Source of the DNA: Deltaproteobacteria bacterium
Lineage (GTDB): Bacteria; Desulfobacterota; Desulfomonilia; UBA1062
Length of the DNA: 64,000 nucleotides
Reading direction: 5' to 3'
Assembly (NCBI GenBank): GCA_018433085.1
Contig: JAHDRW010000013.1
Span: forward strand, 160,718-224,717
Below, piece by piece: positions 16,585 to 26,679 of the stretch. The notes under the pieces are model-generated. The model saw nothing but the letters and a program-made list of their open reading frames with translations. It did not search any database and was not told the origin of the DNA. Numbering within the stretch: the stretch's first letter is position 1; every line of letters starts with the position of its first letter. Both the position numbers and the translations under genes were made by a program.

Positions 16585-18597
16585 CTAGAATCTCAAGGCA
16601 AGCCCTGCCCGGTACATCCTTCCGGGCTCGGGTCCGTTGTCCTGGTCGTAATCCAAATCCGTCAGGTTGGAACCTTCGACAAAGAGCGTGGTGTCGACTC
16701 TCTCGTTGATGGGGATATCCTGCGCCAGCCGGGCTCCCAGCAGGAAGAAATCGGGCAGCTTTCTGCGATTCTCGTCAAACTGCCTCTGGGTATAGGAGCC
16801 CTGCACGCTCGCAGTCAGGCCGAAGCCGAACCGGTAGCGCACATCCGCGTTCACCCGGTGGCGGGGCCTTTCGGCCAGTTCCCTGTCCGTTTCCTCGTCC
16901 AGGGTGGAGAGGTAGGTGTAATTCAGGCTGGTGTACAGGTCGTCCAGCGGGTTCATATTCAAAGAGACCTCTACGCCCTGGTAGACCGCATCGTCCACAT
17001 TGATATATATGGTATCGTCGTTGTAGTCTCTCCGGTAGATCAGGTCGGAAACGTCGTTGTAGAAAAAGGCGATTCCACTGGAGACGCGGCTGCTGAACCG
17101 GTGATCCACCCCGACCTCATAGGCGATGGTCTGCTGCGGATCGAGCTCCGGATTGCCGCCGGCATAGTCGCTGTAGAGTTCCTGCATGTGCGGGAACCTG
17201 GTCTTTTTCCCGACGGATGCGTGAACCGAGGTGTCATTGGTCGCATAGTAGACGATACCCGCCTGGGGATTGAACGTGGACGTGCTGTCGGGTATTTCGG
17301 GCAGATCGACGCCGCCGTCGGTAGCCTCTTTCGGGTCGTGATAATCGTAGCTCACGCCGAAGACCAGGGAGAGCTTGTCGGTGGGATTTATCTCGTCCTC
17401 CACGGCAAAGGTGTAGGTGTCGGTCACGTATTCCTCTTCAGGCTGATACCCTACGGGATCCCCCCACCGTATGACTCCCATGCATTCCTCGTCGCAGAAT
17501 TCGGTCTGTTCGGTCTTGTCTCTGGTATAGCTGAAGCCGATCTTCACAAGGCTTGCATCCCCGAAATCGAACGCGCTCTGCAGCTCGCCTCCCCGGGAAT
17601 ACCCGTCGTACTCGCTGGTCTCGAACCACTTCGGTACCGAGGTATGGTCTTCATCCCAGCTCACGTCGGTGAGCTCGTCGGTGTGCCTGGTATAAAACAA
17701 CCTGCCCTTGAGCGTGACGAAATCGGCAAAGGTCTTCTGGCCCACGAGGTTCGCATGCCACTGATCCCAGGTGGTGAAGTACCAGTACCGGGAGTTCTCC
17801 GTGGGGATGCCGCGCTCGTTGTTGTGATAGTCGAAGGAGAGATACAGCTTCGTGTCGTTATCGGGCTCGTAGCCGATTTTTGCATTGATGGTGCGCTTGA
17901 TGTAATCGCTCAGGTCGCGGGTTCCTCCGTCCTCGTTGTAGCTGGTGCCGATCCCCGTGTGCGGGTTGTTCTCGTTGAAGTCGTCGGAGAGTTCGAAGCC
18001 GTCGGACGAGCGGTAGCTCGCGGTCAGCCAGTAGTTGAGGTCGCCCAGTGTCGCGCCGTGGTTGAGAATGTAGGCCTGGGTTGCGTTGTTGCCGTAGGAT
18101 CCGATGAGCTCGGTCACCGGTTTCTTGCCGCCTTTCTTCGTCACGATGTTGATGACGCCTCCCATGGTGTTCGCGCCGTAGAGCACCGAGGACGCGCCCT
18201 TGGTGACCACGATCTTCGAGACCGCATCCGAGGGGATGAGCGAGAGATCCAGCTTCCGGTAATACTGCTCGTAGACAGGCACGCCGTCGATGAGTATCTT
18301 GATGTCGCCCTGGTCGAAGCCGCGTACGCTCACATAGGACTGGCCTTTCCCCCCTATCTGCACGTCGACTCCGGGGAGAAGATCCAGTGCGTCCGCCACG
18401 GTCTGCGCGCCCTGCTGCCTGATATCCTCCTGCGTGACGGTCGTGACCGTAGTGGCGAGGTCGACCTGCTCCTGTTCGGCGGTGACGAGAATCTCGCCCA
18501 GTTCGAACACCTGGGACCCGGCGGATGCATCGTCCTGAGCCCAGAGGACTGGTGCAGAGAAAATAACGATCGTTGCTGCCACAATAATGCCCCTCAT
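16585..18597 (-). CDS. TonB-dependent outer-membrane receptor
   Basis: 670 residues. Signal peptide (MRGIIVAATIVIFSAPVLWA), TonB box region (GEILVTAEQ), plug domain (IRQQGAQTVADALDLLPGVD, GGKGQSYVSVRGF, GASSVLYGANTMGGVINIVTKKG) and a ~540-residue beta-barrel ending in the terminal aromatic strand (AGLALRF). The plug resembles BtuB/CirA-type receptors. Ligand unknown. ATG 18597 is seven bases from GGAGG; the ATG at 18603 is too close to it. First gene of the operon running to 8556, with a promoter at 18645-18673. Confidence 0.92.
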   Translation of the reverse strand: MRGIIVAATIVIFSAPVLWAQDDASAGSQVFELGEILVTAEQEQVDLATTVTTVTQEDIRQQGAQTVADALDLLPGVDVQIGGKGQSYVSVRGFDQGDIKILIDGVPVYEQYYRKLDLSLIPSDAVSKIVVTKGASSVLYGANTMGGVINIVTKKGGKKPVTELIGSYGNNATQAYILNHGATLGDLNYWLTASYRSSDGFELSDDFNENNPHTGIGTSYNEDGGTRDLSDYIKRTINAKIGYEPDNDTKLYLSFDYHNNERGIPTENSRYWYFTTWDQWHANLVGQKTFADFVTLKGRLFYTRHTDELTDVSWDEDHTSVPKWFETSEYDGYSRGGELQSAFDFGDASLVKIGFSYTRDKTEQTEFCDEECMGVIRWGDPVGYQPEEEYVTDTYTFAVEDEINPTDKLSLVFGVSYDYHDPKEATDGGVDLPEIPDSTSTFNPQAGIVYYATNDTSVHASVGKKTRFPHMQELYSDYAGGNPELDPQQTIAYEVGVDHRFSSRVSSGIAFFYNDVSDLIYRRDYNDDTIYINVDDAVYQGVEVSLNMNPLDDLYTSLNYTYLSTLDEETDRELAERPRHRVNADVRYRFGFGLTASVQGSYTQRQFDENRRKLPDFFLLGARLAQDIPINERVDTTLFVEGSNLTDLDYDQDNGPEPGRMYRAGLALRF

Positions 18598-18625
18598 ATA
18601 CATTCCTCCATTACGCTGATGTTTA

Positions 18626-18649
18626 TATATATCCTGTGTAGCATATATA
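18626..18649. promoter_or_regulatory. A+T-rich inverted repeat over the receptor promoter (possible operator)
   Basis: TATATAT and ATATATA arms (18626-18632 and 18643-18649) are separated by ten bases and cover the -10 box and start region of the receptor promoter. The placement suits a repressor such as a metal sensor. The arms are low-complexity, so chance is possible. Confidence 0.4.
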
Positions 18650-18673
18650 ACAGCCAGTCTTTCCAGGTGTCAA
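18645..18673 (-). promoter_or_regulatory. sigma-70 promoter for the TonB/ABC operon
   Basis: On the minus strand, TTGACA (18673-18668), a 17-base spacer and TTATAT (18650-18645) form a near-consensus promoter. Transcription would start near 18638, about 40 bases before the receptor ATG. Confidence 0.65.
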
Positions 18674-18926
18674 GGCAGAATGAATATCTGCTCAGCCTTC
18701 TTTTTAGATAATGTGCTTGAAGTAAACAGGTTCACACCCGAGGTCTGATGCAGCAGGACCGGCTGTTCTGTCACTGCCGGCACTCCAACGGGATCGGCGG
18801 TATTCCTTCAGGGCGTCCGTTTCCACGGAATATCCGCATCACCCGTGGCCTCAAAACGGAAAAAAACGCATGCCGTCCGGCCGGGAATAGTATATGGTGT
18901 TGCCATGGCATGCAGGTGAGATCACC

Positions 18927-20102
18927 ATGCGATTCTTTTTTTCAAGAAGGACAACGAGGTATGCACAAGGAGGTTCTTTGGACGAAAAAATAGCTGTCCA
19001 TCCTAAGCACGCAGAGCTGGCGAAGGTCTTCAGCTCGGTATGGCTCTTCGGTCCGCCGGTCAGCGAGCAGCTCCTGGAGCTGGTCTCGCACCTCTTCAGT
19101 CCCCGGGAGGCCGGTCTGGCCCTCCATCTCCCCTACTACATTCCCCGATCGCTTGAACGGATCGCCCGCAGGGCGAAGATGCCGACCGGGGAAGCGGCCG
19201 TCCTTCTCGACGCCATGGCGAACCGGAGGGTCATCTACGGCTCGCGAAAAGGGTATGCACTGCTGCCGCTGATCCCGGGCATGTTCGAGTACCTCCTCAT
19301 GGACGGCCGCGATACCCCCTGGCACCGCAGATACGCCAGGCTCATCAACGCCCTGTACGCGACCGGGTACACGAGCGGATACGGCACGCGTCCCAGCCCC
19401 GTGATCCGGAATATCCCCCTGCAGAGCGCTGTCGAGCAGGAGAGCCGCGTGGTGGATGCGGATCTCATGTCGAGGATGATCGCCTCGCACGAGCACATGG
19501 CGGTACTGAACGTCTGCCAGTGCAGGCAGTCCCAGCTCTTTGCCGGAAAGCCCTGCAGGAGGGCGTCCGCCGAAGACGGATGCCTGGTGTTCGGATCCTT
19601 CGCACTCTCCGTGGCGAAGGCAGGGAGCGGGCGGATGGTGAGCCGGGAAGAGATGCGCGCGGTCGTGCGTGATCGATGGAAGAAGAACCTCGTGTTCATG
19701 GCGGCCAACCTCGAACCTTCCAACCCCAACGCCGTGTGCACCTGCTGTGACTGTTGCTGCCACTATATCGAGTCGATCAACCGCTACGGCGGCCGGGTAT
19801 CCCTGGCCCGTCCCCACTTCCTGGCCCGCGTGGACGGGGATCTCTGCACCGATTGCGGACTGTGCGTGCGGGTGTGCAACACGAACGCCCATGCCCTCGA
19901 AGGCCCTTCCCATGTGTTTTATCCCGAGAAATGCATCGGATGCGGGCTGTGCGTGGAGGCCTGTAAGCAGCGGGCCATCACCCTGGAAGAAAATCCCCTG
20001 CACGATCCTCCCTCGAAGAGCTGGATATCGTTCTGTATGAGGATCTTCCCTGCCGGTGTCCTCTCTGCGCTCAAGGTCATGATCGGCAGGGCGCGGTCGT
20101 GA
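18927..20102 (+). CDS. Fe-S protein with winged-helix-like N-terminus and 2x[4Fe-4S] C-terminus
   Basis: About 391 residues. The N-terminal half has no cysteine motif and includes a segment (ARRAKMPTGEAAVLLDAMANRRVIYG) that looks like a winged helix. The middle has VCQCRQ...CRR and the dense CTCCDCCCHYIESIN motif; the C-terminus is a ferredoxin with CTDCGLCVRVCNTNA and CIGCGLCVEACKQRA. Proteins of this layout are common but uncharacterised in anaerobes. An alternative TTG start at 18978 sits after AAGGAGG. Divergent from the TonB operon and followed by a methyltransferase gene. Confidence 0.75.
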   Translation: MRFFFSRRTTRYAQGGSLDEKIAVHPKHAELAKVFSSVWLFGPPVSEQLLELVSHLFSPREAGLALHLPYYIPRSLERIARRAKMPTGEAAVLLDAMANRRVIYGSRKGYALLPLIPGMFEYLLMDGRDTPWHRRYARLINALYATGYTSGYGTRPSPVIRNIPLQSAVEQESRVVDADLMSRMIASHEHMAVLNVCQCRQSQLFAGKPCRRASAEDGCLVFGSFALSVAKAGSGRMVSREEMRAVVRDRWKKNLVFMAANLEPSNPNAVCTCCDCCCHYIESINRYGGRVSLARPHFLARVDGDLCTDCGLCVRVCNTNAHALEGPSHVFYPEKCIGCGLCVEACKQRAITLEENPLHDPPSKSWISFCMRIFPAGVLSALKVMIGRARS

Positions 20103-20296
20103 ACGTGCGTTCCTTTTAAACAGCGTTTTTATCATGCATCATGGATCGGCGGCATACGGGACAGCCGTTTCTTTTCTTGACGACGATCCCTATCACACCG
20201 GATATTCAACCCTTTTTGAAATATTTTTCTTGATAATTACTTGTGCTTTCACTATTGCATCCTTACCATTATTGTTATGCTTACAGGACCGGTGCG

Positions 20297-20947
20297 ATGC
20301 TGAATTATCTCTACAAGCTTATAATCGACGATGTGACGCATATCTGTTACCAGAACTGTCTGGAGTACTTTCCCCCGGGGTCCAGGATTCTCGACGTGGG
20401 AATCGGCAACGGAATCATGATCAGGCAGCACCACCGGCTGATCAAAACAAAAGGACTCGACATCACTGGCATCGATATCAACCGGCAGTATCTGAAACAC
20501 TGCCGGAATCTCATCCGTCGGTGGGGCCTGAACGATCATATACGGGTGCAGTATTCGGCCGTGGAATCCTACGTGCCGCCGCAGGATCGGTATTTCGACT
20601 ATATACTCTTCAGCATGAGCTTCATGCTTTTTCGCGACCAGCAGCTCGTACTGGAACGGATCAAGCCCTGGCTCAGGACCGAGGGAAAGGTCGTATTCTT
20701 CCAGACCATGTTCAAACACCGCTCGCCCCTGCTCGATTTCATCAAGCCGCGCCTGAAATACGTTACCACCATCGACTTCGGCAGGGTGACCTATGAAAAG
20801 GACTTCTTCGACCTCCTGCAGCAAAAAGAGATCTCCATCACCGAAGACCGTATGCTCAAAAAGGAATGGTTCAAGGGTGAGTACCGCCTCATCATCTCCG
20901 ATCCGGGAAACGGAAACGGACGAAGGCCTGCCGGGATCCCTTCCTGA
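20297..20947 (+). CDS. class I SAM-dependent methyltransferase
   Basis: 216 residues from the ATG at 20297. RILDVGIGNGIMIRQHH (motif I) near residue 30 and LDITGIDINRQYL (acidic end of strand 2) define a Rossmann methyltransferase; FDYILFSMSFMLF and WLRTEGKVVFFQTMF follow in the usual order. Substrate unknown. An A+T-rich ~190-base gap separates it from the Fe-S gene, so it may have its own promoter. A start at 20243 would add 18 residues without support. Confidence 0.8.
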   Translation: MLNYLYKLIIDDVTHICYQNCLEYFPPGSRILDVGIGNGIMIRQHHRLIKTKGLDITGIDINRQYLKHCRNLIRRWGLNDHIRVQYSAVESYVPPQDRYFDYILFSMSFMLFRDQQLVLERIKPWLRTEGKVVFFQTMFKHRSPLLDFIKPRLKYVTTIDFGRVTYEKDFFDLLQQKEISITEDRMLKKEWFKGEYRLIISDPGNGNGRRPAGIPS

Positions 20948-21146
20948 AGGCCGCCATCACAGGGGGCTGACCGGAAAACGAGTCGATTTTCACCAGGCGC
21001 GGCTCAGGATGCGTGAACTTCCATGACCGTCGTACCGGGAGGCGGGGTGGCTCATTATTCTTAAGCCGGGGTAAAAAGACATGATAAAAAAACAGGCCAG
21101 GGGCTTGCCGGGCACGATCCGGGGAGTGCACGCTCCCGAGAGCGCA

Positions 21147-22136
21147 TTACGCCGGCCTTACGCTGTTCGGATACAGGACCTCCCTTTCGGTGATGACCGC
21201 AGTGATCAGCTCGTGCCCGGTCACGTCAAAGGCCGGGTTGAACACCTCCACCTCGGGCGCGCACCTGCAGCCCTGAAACGAGAGAACCTCTCCTTTGTGG
21301 CGCTCCTCGATGGGGATCTCCTCCCCGGTTGCTATATCGGGGTCGAAGGTGGAAAGGGGCGCCGCGATATAGAACGGAATGCCGTGGCTGCGGGCCAGCA
21401 CGGCGAGCGAATAGGTGCCGATCTTGTTGGCGGCGTCGAGGTTGCGCGCGATGCGGTCTGCGCCCACGATCACGGCGTCGATCCTGCCCTGCTTCATGAG
21501 CCAGCCCGCCATGCTGTCCGTGATGAGCGTGGCCGGTATGCCCGAGCTGCACATCTCGTAGGCCGTGATCCTGGCTCCCTGCAGTAGGGGCCTGGTCTCG
21601 TCCATGTAAATCCGCGAGAGCTTCCCCTGCTCGTAGAGCTTCCGGACAACGCCCAGGGCCGTGCCGATGCCCCCGGTCGCGAGCGAGCCCGCATTGCAAT
21701 GGGTGAGCACCGAGCACGCCTTCCCCTCGGGAAACAGGGCCGCGCCGATCCGCGCCATTGCTTCGTTGGCCCGTTTCTCCTCTTCCCAGATTTCCCCGGC
21801 CTCGTTCAGGGCCGCATCGTACAGCCCGCTTTCCGGCACGCCCTTGAGCGCATCGAGCACCCTGTGGACAGCCCAGGAAAGGTTGACCGCCGTGGGCCGC
21901 GCCTCGATGAGGGTCTGCGCGGCCTTTTCCAGACTGTTCCTGCCTGACCGGGCGGCCAGAGCACACCCGTATGCCGCGGCGATCCCGATGGCCGGTGCCC
22001 CGCGTACCGCGAGCGTCCTGATGGCCTGAGCCACCTCGTCCGCTTCCGTGCAGGGAATCCAGACCTCTTTTTCCGGGAGCATCCTCTGGTCGAGGATGGA
22101 CAGGGTATGGTTCTTGAAGAAGAAGGGGCTGATCAT
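21147..22136 (-). CDS. mtnA: methylthioribose-1-phosphate isomerase
   Basis: 329 residues of the eIF2B-like MtnA family: VRGAPAIGIAAAYG near residue 45, LTHCNAGSLATGGIGTALG near 150 with the catalytic cysteine, and IDAVIVGADRIARNLDAANKIGT near 220 with the catalytic aspartate. It converts 5-methylthioribose-1-phosphate to methylthioribulose-1-phosphate in methionine salvage; in anaerobes MtnA can also act on 5-deoxyribose-1-phosphate. ATG 22136 overlaps the upstream stop by ATGA. No other methionine-salvage gene is in the window. Confidence 0.92.
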   Translation of the reverse strand: MISPFFFKNHTLSILDQRMLPEKEVWIPCTEADEVAQAIRTLAVRGAPAIGIAAAYGCALAARSGRNSLEKAAQTLIEARPTAVNLSWAVHRVLDALKGVPESGLYDAALNEAGEIWEEEKRANEAMARIGAALFPEGKACSVLTHCNAGSLATGGIGTALGVVRKLYEQGKLSRIYMDETRPLLQGARITAYEMCSSGIPATLITDSMAGWLMKQGRIDAVIVGADRIARNLDAANKIGTYSLAVLARSHGIPFYIAAPLSTFDPDIATGEEIPIEERHKGEVLSFQGCRCAPEVEVFNPAFDVTGHELITAVITEREVLYPNSVRPA

Positions 22137-23326
22137 AGGCCGAGGAATTCCTTTTTCGGGGCGCCCTTGCGAATCGCATCGAGCTCTTCGATGCAGCGCG
22201 CCCGTATCTGCCGGGGCGTGGGAAAATCGTATACCATGCTGCCCGATTCCATGACGTTCACCAGACGGGGCACGGCCTCGCCGCCGCACCCGCACGTGTA
22301 ATCCGCTCCGTAGGGCACCACGACATCCTCCCCGCACAACGGGCAACGCAACACGGACTTCCTGCCCGAGAGCTTGCCCCGCTTGGCCAGGGGTTTGCCC
22401 TCGACCTCCACGATGTCCATGGAAAAGTCGAGCACGGCCGCGCTGGAGATATGCGTGCCCACGCCGAACGCGTCCACCACGTCTTTGAGCTCGAGGACGT
22501 CCGTGATGTCGAGACCGCCCGAGACGATGAGCTTCACTCCAGTGAAGCCTCTGAGATCGAGCTCCCAGCGGACCTCTTTGAGTATGTTCCCGAAGTCTCC
22601 CCTCCGGGACGAGGGGGTGTCGAGCCGGATGCCGAACAGGCGGGATCCGAGGGTTTCCGCCACGCGGACGGCCTCGAACTTCTCGTCCTGGAAGGTGTCG
22701 ATCAGCGATACCCGGGGGACACTCCTGTCGATCACCTCGTCAAAGGCCTTCGTTGCCTCCACGGTGTCGCCCACGATGAGGACGAGTGCATGGGGGATGG
22801 TGCCCGAAGGCTCTTCGCCGATGAGCCTCGCGCTCGCCACGGCCGAGACCCCGTCGCACCCGCCGATGAATGCGGCGCGCTCGACCATGGGGGCGATTGC
22901 TGGGTGCATGCGCCTGGCCCCGAAGCTCATCAGGGTCTTGTTGCCCACGGCTACGCGAAAGCGCGAGGCCTTGGTGGCGATGCCCGAGGCCTGGCACAGG
23001 CAGCCCAGGATCGCGGTCTCCAGCTCGCCGAAGTCCAGATACCTGCCTTCGATAGTCATGACCGGGGTCCGTGGAGAGAACACGCTCCCCTCGGGCAAGG
23101 CGCTCACCGTGACCGGCCTCCCCTCCAGGAGCACGCACACCTCTTCCAGCCCGGCGAACACCCCCCAGCGGTATTCCCTCTCCGGGAGCTTCTTGAGAAA
23201 GACCTCCATGCAGACATGCTTGTCCAGGTTCTTTTCCCTGAGAATCTTTTCGGTCCGGACAAAGTACACATCCGTCACGTCACCGGAACGAATCTGCTCG
23301 GTATCGGCAATGTGCAGCTTTTTCAT
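22133..23326 (-). CDS. pncB: nicotinate phosphoribosyltransferase with C-terminal zinc-ribbon segment
   Basis: 397 residues. [16 protein letters not shown] at the N-terminus, [21 protein letters not shown] near residue 135, [12 protein letters not shown] near 205 and [13 protein letters not shown] near 260 match nicotinate phosphoribosyltransferases of the archaeal/short type, which make nicotinate mononucleotide from nicotinate and PRPP for NAD salvage. Near residue 320 there is a cysteine knuckle (CPLCG...CGCGG) that probably binds zinc. It overlaps gatB upstream and mtnA downstream by four bases. Confidence 0.88.
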   Translation of the reverse strand: MKKLHIADTEQIRSGDVTDVYFVRTEKILREKNLDKHVCMEVFLKKLPEREYRWGVFAGLEEVCVLLEGRPVTVSALPEGSVFSPRTPVMTIEGRYLDFGELETAILGCLCQASGIATKASRFRVAVGNKTLMSFGARRMHPAIAPMVERAAFIGGCDGVSAVASARLIGEEPSGTIPHALVLIVGDTVEATKAFDEVIDRSVPRVSLIDTFQDEKFEAVRVAETLGSRLFGIRLDTPSSRRGDFGNILKEVRWELDLRGFTGVKLIVSGGLDITDVLELKDVVDAFGVGTHISSAAVLDFSMDIVEVEGKPLAKRGKLSGRKSVLRCPLCGEDVVVPYGADYTCGCGGEAVPRLVNVMESGSMVYDFPTPRQIRARCIEELDAIRKGAPKKEFLGL

Positions 23327-24756
23327 CCCTCAAGCAGCTCCTTCATGATTTTGCTTGCAAGCTTCGGGTTCGCCTCCCCCCGGGTGGCCTTCATGAGCTT
23401 ACCCACGAAGAAGCCCAGGAGCCCTGCCTTCCCCGAACGGTATCTGCGGGCCTCGTCCGGATGGGCGTCGATGATCTCCCGGGCCAGGGACAGAAGCTCT
23501 GTCTCGTCGCTGATCTGCCCGATGCCCCGTCTCTCGACGATGCTCTCCGCGCTGTCCCCGGTGGCCGCCATTTCGGCGAAGACGTCCTTGGCCATGGACC
23601 CGGATATGCTCCCCCCGCCGATCAGGGCGATCAGGCCGGTGAGCATCGCCGGGCTCACGTTCAGGCCGGTGATGGGAATCCCCTTCTCGTTGAGTATCCG
23701 CATCACCTCGGTCATGATCCAGTTGCTGATTTCCTTCGGCCTGTCCAGCAGCCGAACGCCCTCTTCATAGTAATCCGCCAGGGCCTTTGTCTGGGTGAGC
23801 ACGCCCGCGTCATAGGCGGGCAGACCGTACTGTCCGCTGAATCTCTTCCTCCTGGCAAAGGGAAGCTCCGGCAGGCCGGACCGCAGGCCGTCGATCCAGG
23901 CCTCGCCGATCTCAACGGGCACGAGATCAGGCTCGGGGAAGTAGCGGTAGTCGTGGCTCTCCTCTTTCGAGCGCATGGAAACGGTGACGCCCCGCGAAGG
24001 GTCCCACAGCAGGGTTTCCTGCACCACCTCATGTCCCGACTCCCTGATCCCGATGTGGCGCTCGATCTCGTACTCAAGCGCCTTCTGGACGTTCCGGAAC
24101 GAGTTCATGTTCTTCAGCTCGGTGCGCGTGCCGTACCGGGATGAGCCGGCCGGCTTCACGGATACGTTGGCGTCGCACCTGAGTGACCCCTCTTCCATAT
24201 TGCCGTCGCAGATGCCCAGATACATGAGGATCTGCCGGAGCTCCCGCAGGTATGCCACGGCCTCGTCCGTGCTCGTGATTTCGGGCTCGGACACGATCTC
24301 CAGCAGGGGCACGCCCGCCCGGTTGTAGTCGACGTAGCTGTACGGAGCCTTCTCGTCATGGATCGTCTTCCCGGCGTCCTCCTCCATGTGAATTCGGGTG
24401 ATCCCGATCCTTTTCACGCCCTGCCCGGTCTCGATCCGGATCGTCCCGCCCTCGCACAGGGGATGCTCGTACTGGGTTATCTGGTAGCCCTTGGGCAGGT
24501 CGGGATAAAAGTAGTTCTTCCGGGCGAAGATGCACCGGGGCGCGATCCGGCAGCCGGTGGCGAGGCCCAGCATGATGCCGAAGTCCACCACCTTCCGGTT
24601 CAGCACCGGGAGCACGCCCGGCATGCCCGTGCACACCGGGCAGGTGTTGGTGTTGGGGGGAAGCCCGGACCTTGTGGAGCACCCGCAGAATATCTTGGTG
24701 CGCGTCAGGAGCTGGGCGTGGACCTCCAGTCCGATGACCGTATCGTACGCCTTCAT
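23323..24756 (-). CDS. gatB: Asp/Glu-tRNA amidotransferase subunit B
   Basis: 477 residues beginning [20 protein letters not shown], with the zinc-site cysteines (CGCSTR and CPVCTG), the [12 protein letters not shown] and [16 protein letters not shown] segments and a C-terminal tRNA-binding helical/tail domain ([15 protein letters not shown]). With GatA and GatC it amidates mischarged Glu-tRNAGln and/or Asp-tRNAAsn. Four-base overlap with gatA. Confidence 0.97.
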   Translation of the reverse strand: MKAYDTVIGLEVHAQLLTRTKIFCGCSTRSGLPPNTNTCPVCTGMPGVLPVLNRKVVDFGIMLGLATGCRIAPRCIFARKNYFYPDLPKGYQITQYEHPLCEGGTIRIETGQGVKRIGITRIHMEEDAGKTIHDEKAPYSYVDYNRAGVPLLEIVSEPEITSTDEAVAYLRELRQILMYLGICDGNMEEGSLRCDANVSVKPAGSSRYGTRTELKNMNSFRNVQKALEYEIERHIGIRESGHEVVQETLLWDPSRGVTVSMRSKEESHDYRYFPEPDLVPVEIGEAWIDGLRSGLPELPFARRKRFSGQYGLPAYDAGVLTQTKALADYYEEGVRLLDRPKEISNWIMTEVMRILNEKGIPITGLNVSPAMLTGLIALIGGGSISGSMAKDVFAEMAATGDSAESIVERRGIGQISDETELLSLAREIIDAHPDEARRYRSGKAGLLGFFVGKLMKATRGEANPKLASKIMKELLEG

Positions 24757-26174
24757 GGCCCCTCCCGATGACAGGCGGTCCGTTCCTGGAACGAGATCCC
24801 GGCCCCGAGCAGGAGATCTTCCCGGAAGTGCGGCGCCATGAGCTGCATGCCCACTGGCAGGCCGAGCGAGTCGAAGCCGCAGGGGATGCTGATGGCGGGC
24901 AGGCCGGCGAGATTCGCCGGGATCGTGTAGATGTCCAGAAGATAGAGGCTCAAGGGGTCGTCGATCATCTCATCGAGCCTGAAGGCCGTGACCGGCGTGG
25001 TGGGGCCCGCGATAATGTCGCACAGGGAAAAGGCCCTCCGGAAGTCCTCGGCGATCAGGGTCCTCACCTGCGAGGCCTTGCGGTAATAGGCGTCGTAATA
25101 CCCGGCGGAGAGCGCATAGGTGCCCAGCATGATCCGGCGCCTGACCTCGTCTCCGAACCCCCCTGCCCTCGTCCGGGCGTACATGTCTCCCAGTTCGCGG
25201 ACGTCCCGTGCCCGAAGACCGTAGCGCACCCCGTCATAGCGGGCGAGGTTCGAGCTCGCCTCCGCGGTGGCCACGATGTAGTATACCGCCACCCCGTATC
25301 GGACATGGGGAAGCCCGATCTCCACCACCCGGGCGCCCATGTCCTCCAAGGTTTCGATTCCGGATCGTACCGCGGCTTTCACCTCCGGGTTCAGGCCCTC
25401 TCCGAAGAACTCTTCGGGCACACCGATCCGCAAGTCCTTGAGGTCGATCCCGTCGAGGTCTGTGGGCCCGTAGTCCCGTGGCACGCTGGTGGAGTCGAGC
25501 GGGTCATGGCCCTTGATCGCATCGAAGAGCACGGCCGCATCACGGGCGGTTGGCGCCATGGGGCCGATCTGGTCGAGGGAGGAGGCAAAGGCCACGAGCC
25601 CGTAGCGGGAAACCGAGCCATAGGTGGGCTTGAGGCCGGTGATGCCGCAGAAGCTTGCAGGCATGCGGATCGACCCCCCGGTATCGGACCCGAGCGCGCC
25701 TGCGCACAGCCCGGCCGCCACGGCCGCACCCGAGCCGCCGCTGGATCCGCCGGGCGTTCGCGACGGGTCGAGGGGATTGCGGGTCGGGCCGGCCAGGCTC
25801 GAGGTCGTGGTGGAGCCCATGGCGAACTCGTCCAGGTTTGTCTTGCCCAGGATGACGGCGCCCTGGTCCTTCAGTCTCTTCACCACGGTGGCGTCATACG
25901 TGGGAACAAAGTCGGAGAGGATCTTCGATGCACAGGTCGTACGCACCCCGCGGGTGCAGATGTTGTCCTTGATCGCCACGGGGATTCCTGTCAGCGCGCC
26001 CGCCTCCGGTGACTTCAGGTTCTCTTCCGCGGCCTGCGCGTCCCGGATCGCACCTGCCTCGTCAATGGTGATAAACGCGTTGAAGGGATCTCTGCGTATC
26101 TTTTCGAGGAACGCCCTGGTCTCCTCGACCGGCGATTTCTCGTTCCTCCGGTATTGCCGCGCAGTCTCAAGCAT
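24753..26174 (-). CDS. gatA: Asp/Glu-tRNA amidotransferase subunit A
   Basis: 473 residues of the amidase-signature family. The Ser-cisSer-Lys triad is visible: lysine in [10 protein letters not shown], cis-Ser in [16 protein letters not shown], nucleophile Ser in [16 protein letters not shown]. It releases ammonia from glutamine for the GatB kinase site. Overlaps gatC by eight bases and gatB by four. Confidence 0.97.
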   Translation of the reverse strand: MLETARQYRRNEKSPVEETRAFLEKIRRDPFNAFITIDEAGAIRDAQAAEENLKSPEAGALTGIPVAIKDNICTRGVRTTCASKILSDFVPTYDATVVKRLKDQGAVILGKTNLDEFAMGSTTTSSLAGPTRNPLDPSRTPGGSSGGSGAAVAAGLCAGALGSDTGGSIRMPASFCGITGLKPTYGSVSRYGLVAFASSLDQIGPMAPTARDAAVLFDAIKGHDPLDSTSVPRDYGPTDLDGIDLKDLRIGVPEEFFGEGLNPEVKAAVRSGIETLEDMGARVVEIGLPHVRYGVAVYYIVATAEASSNLARYDGVRYGLRARDVRELGDMYARTRAGGFGDEVRRRIMLGTYALSAGYYDAYYRKASQVRTLIAEDFRRAFSLCDIIAGPTTPVTAFRLDEMIDDPLSLYLLDIYTIPANLAGLPAISIPCGFDSLGLPVGMQLMAPHFREDLLLGAGISFQERTACHREGP

Positions 26175-26475
26175 TCTCTCTCATCCCTTTTCCGATCACC
26201 CTGGGCACCACGATATACCCGTCCTCGTGCTGCGGCGCGTTCCGGAGAACATCATCGAGGTCCTGGCACCCCTGTCCGTGGTCGTCCCGCATGGCATTGA
26301 CCAGGGGCAGCGGGTGATGGGTGGGGGCCACGCCCGTGGTGTCCACCACCGCGAGGATATCCATATAGCCGAGGATCTTGTCGAGCTGGCTTCTCAAGCC
26401 GCGTACCTCGTCGTCATCGAGCCTTATCAGGGCGAGGTCCGCCACATGCAGAATTTGGTCATCGGTTATCTTCAC
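26167..26475 (-). CDS. gatC: Asp/Glu-tRNA amidotransferase subunit C
   Basis: About 102 residues from the GTG at 26475 ([19 protein letters not shown]), the usual GatC opening; a frame to 26538 would add 21 residues that the family lacks. HPLPLVN and an acidic middle match GatC, which stabilises the GatA-GatB complex. Heads the gatC-gatA-gatB-pncB-mtnA operon. The start is a judgement between GTG 26475 and a TTG slightly upstream. Confidence 0.88.
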   Translation of the reverse strand: MKITDDQILHVADLALIRLDDDEVRGLRSQLDKILGYMDILAVVDTTGVAPTHHPLPLVNAMRDDHGQGCQDLDDVLRNAPQHEDGYIVVPRVIGKGMRENA

Positions 26476-26585
26476 GTCTTTTCTCAATGCTCCTTCGACA
26501 CCGTGTTGATCAATGCTGATATATATCAAATCCTGCATCCGCTCAACATGAAGCTGATATTGGAAGATCTTTAAAAAACGATTGA

Positions 26586-26599
26586 TTCATATCTATGAA
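26586..26599. promoter_or_regulatory. inverted repeat upstream of the acyl-CoA synthetase genes
   Basis: TTCATA-TC-TATGAA, a perfect 6+2+6 palindrome, lies in the A+T-rich gap between gatC (minus) and the first acyl-CoA synthetase (plus), about 80 bases before the latter's ATG. It could be an operator of a fatty-acid-type regulator; no regulator gene is adjacent. Confidence 0.35.
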
Positions 26600-26679
26600 T
26601 TCATGTAATATGCAATGAACTCAAATAAAATGATCCAACCGATTTGTTGTACAGATCTCTCATGAAGAAGGAGGGTATT

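Larger units (their letters stand above)
18604..18926. other. divergent intergenic region, receptor / Fe-S protein
   Basis: About 320 bases. The left part holds the receptor promoter and inverted repeat. The right part (about 18720-18926) has no frame I trust and no recognisable riboswitch; I looked for cobalamin-riboswitch landmarks on the minus strand because of the BtuB-like receptor and did not see them. Confidence 0.4.

Noticed and set aside
16858..18711. 617-codon open frame on the plus strand
   Set aside because: Antisense to the TonB-dependent receptor, which has clear plug and barrel features; long antisense frames are common in G+C-rich DNA.
18604..18926. Cobalamin riboswitch in front of the TonB receptor
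   Set aside because: Considered because the receptor is BtuB-like, but no conserved B12-riboswitch segment is visible on the minus strand, and the promoter is only about 40 bases from the ATG.
22451..23770. 439-codon open frame on the plus strand
   Set aside because: Antisense to the nicotinate phosphoribosyltransferase and gatB genes.
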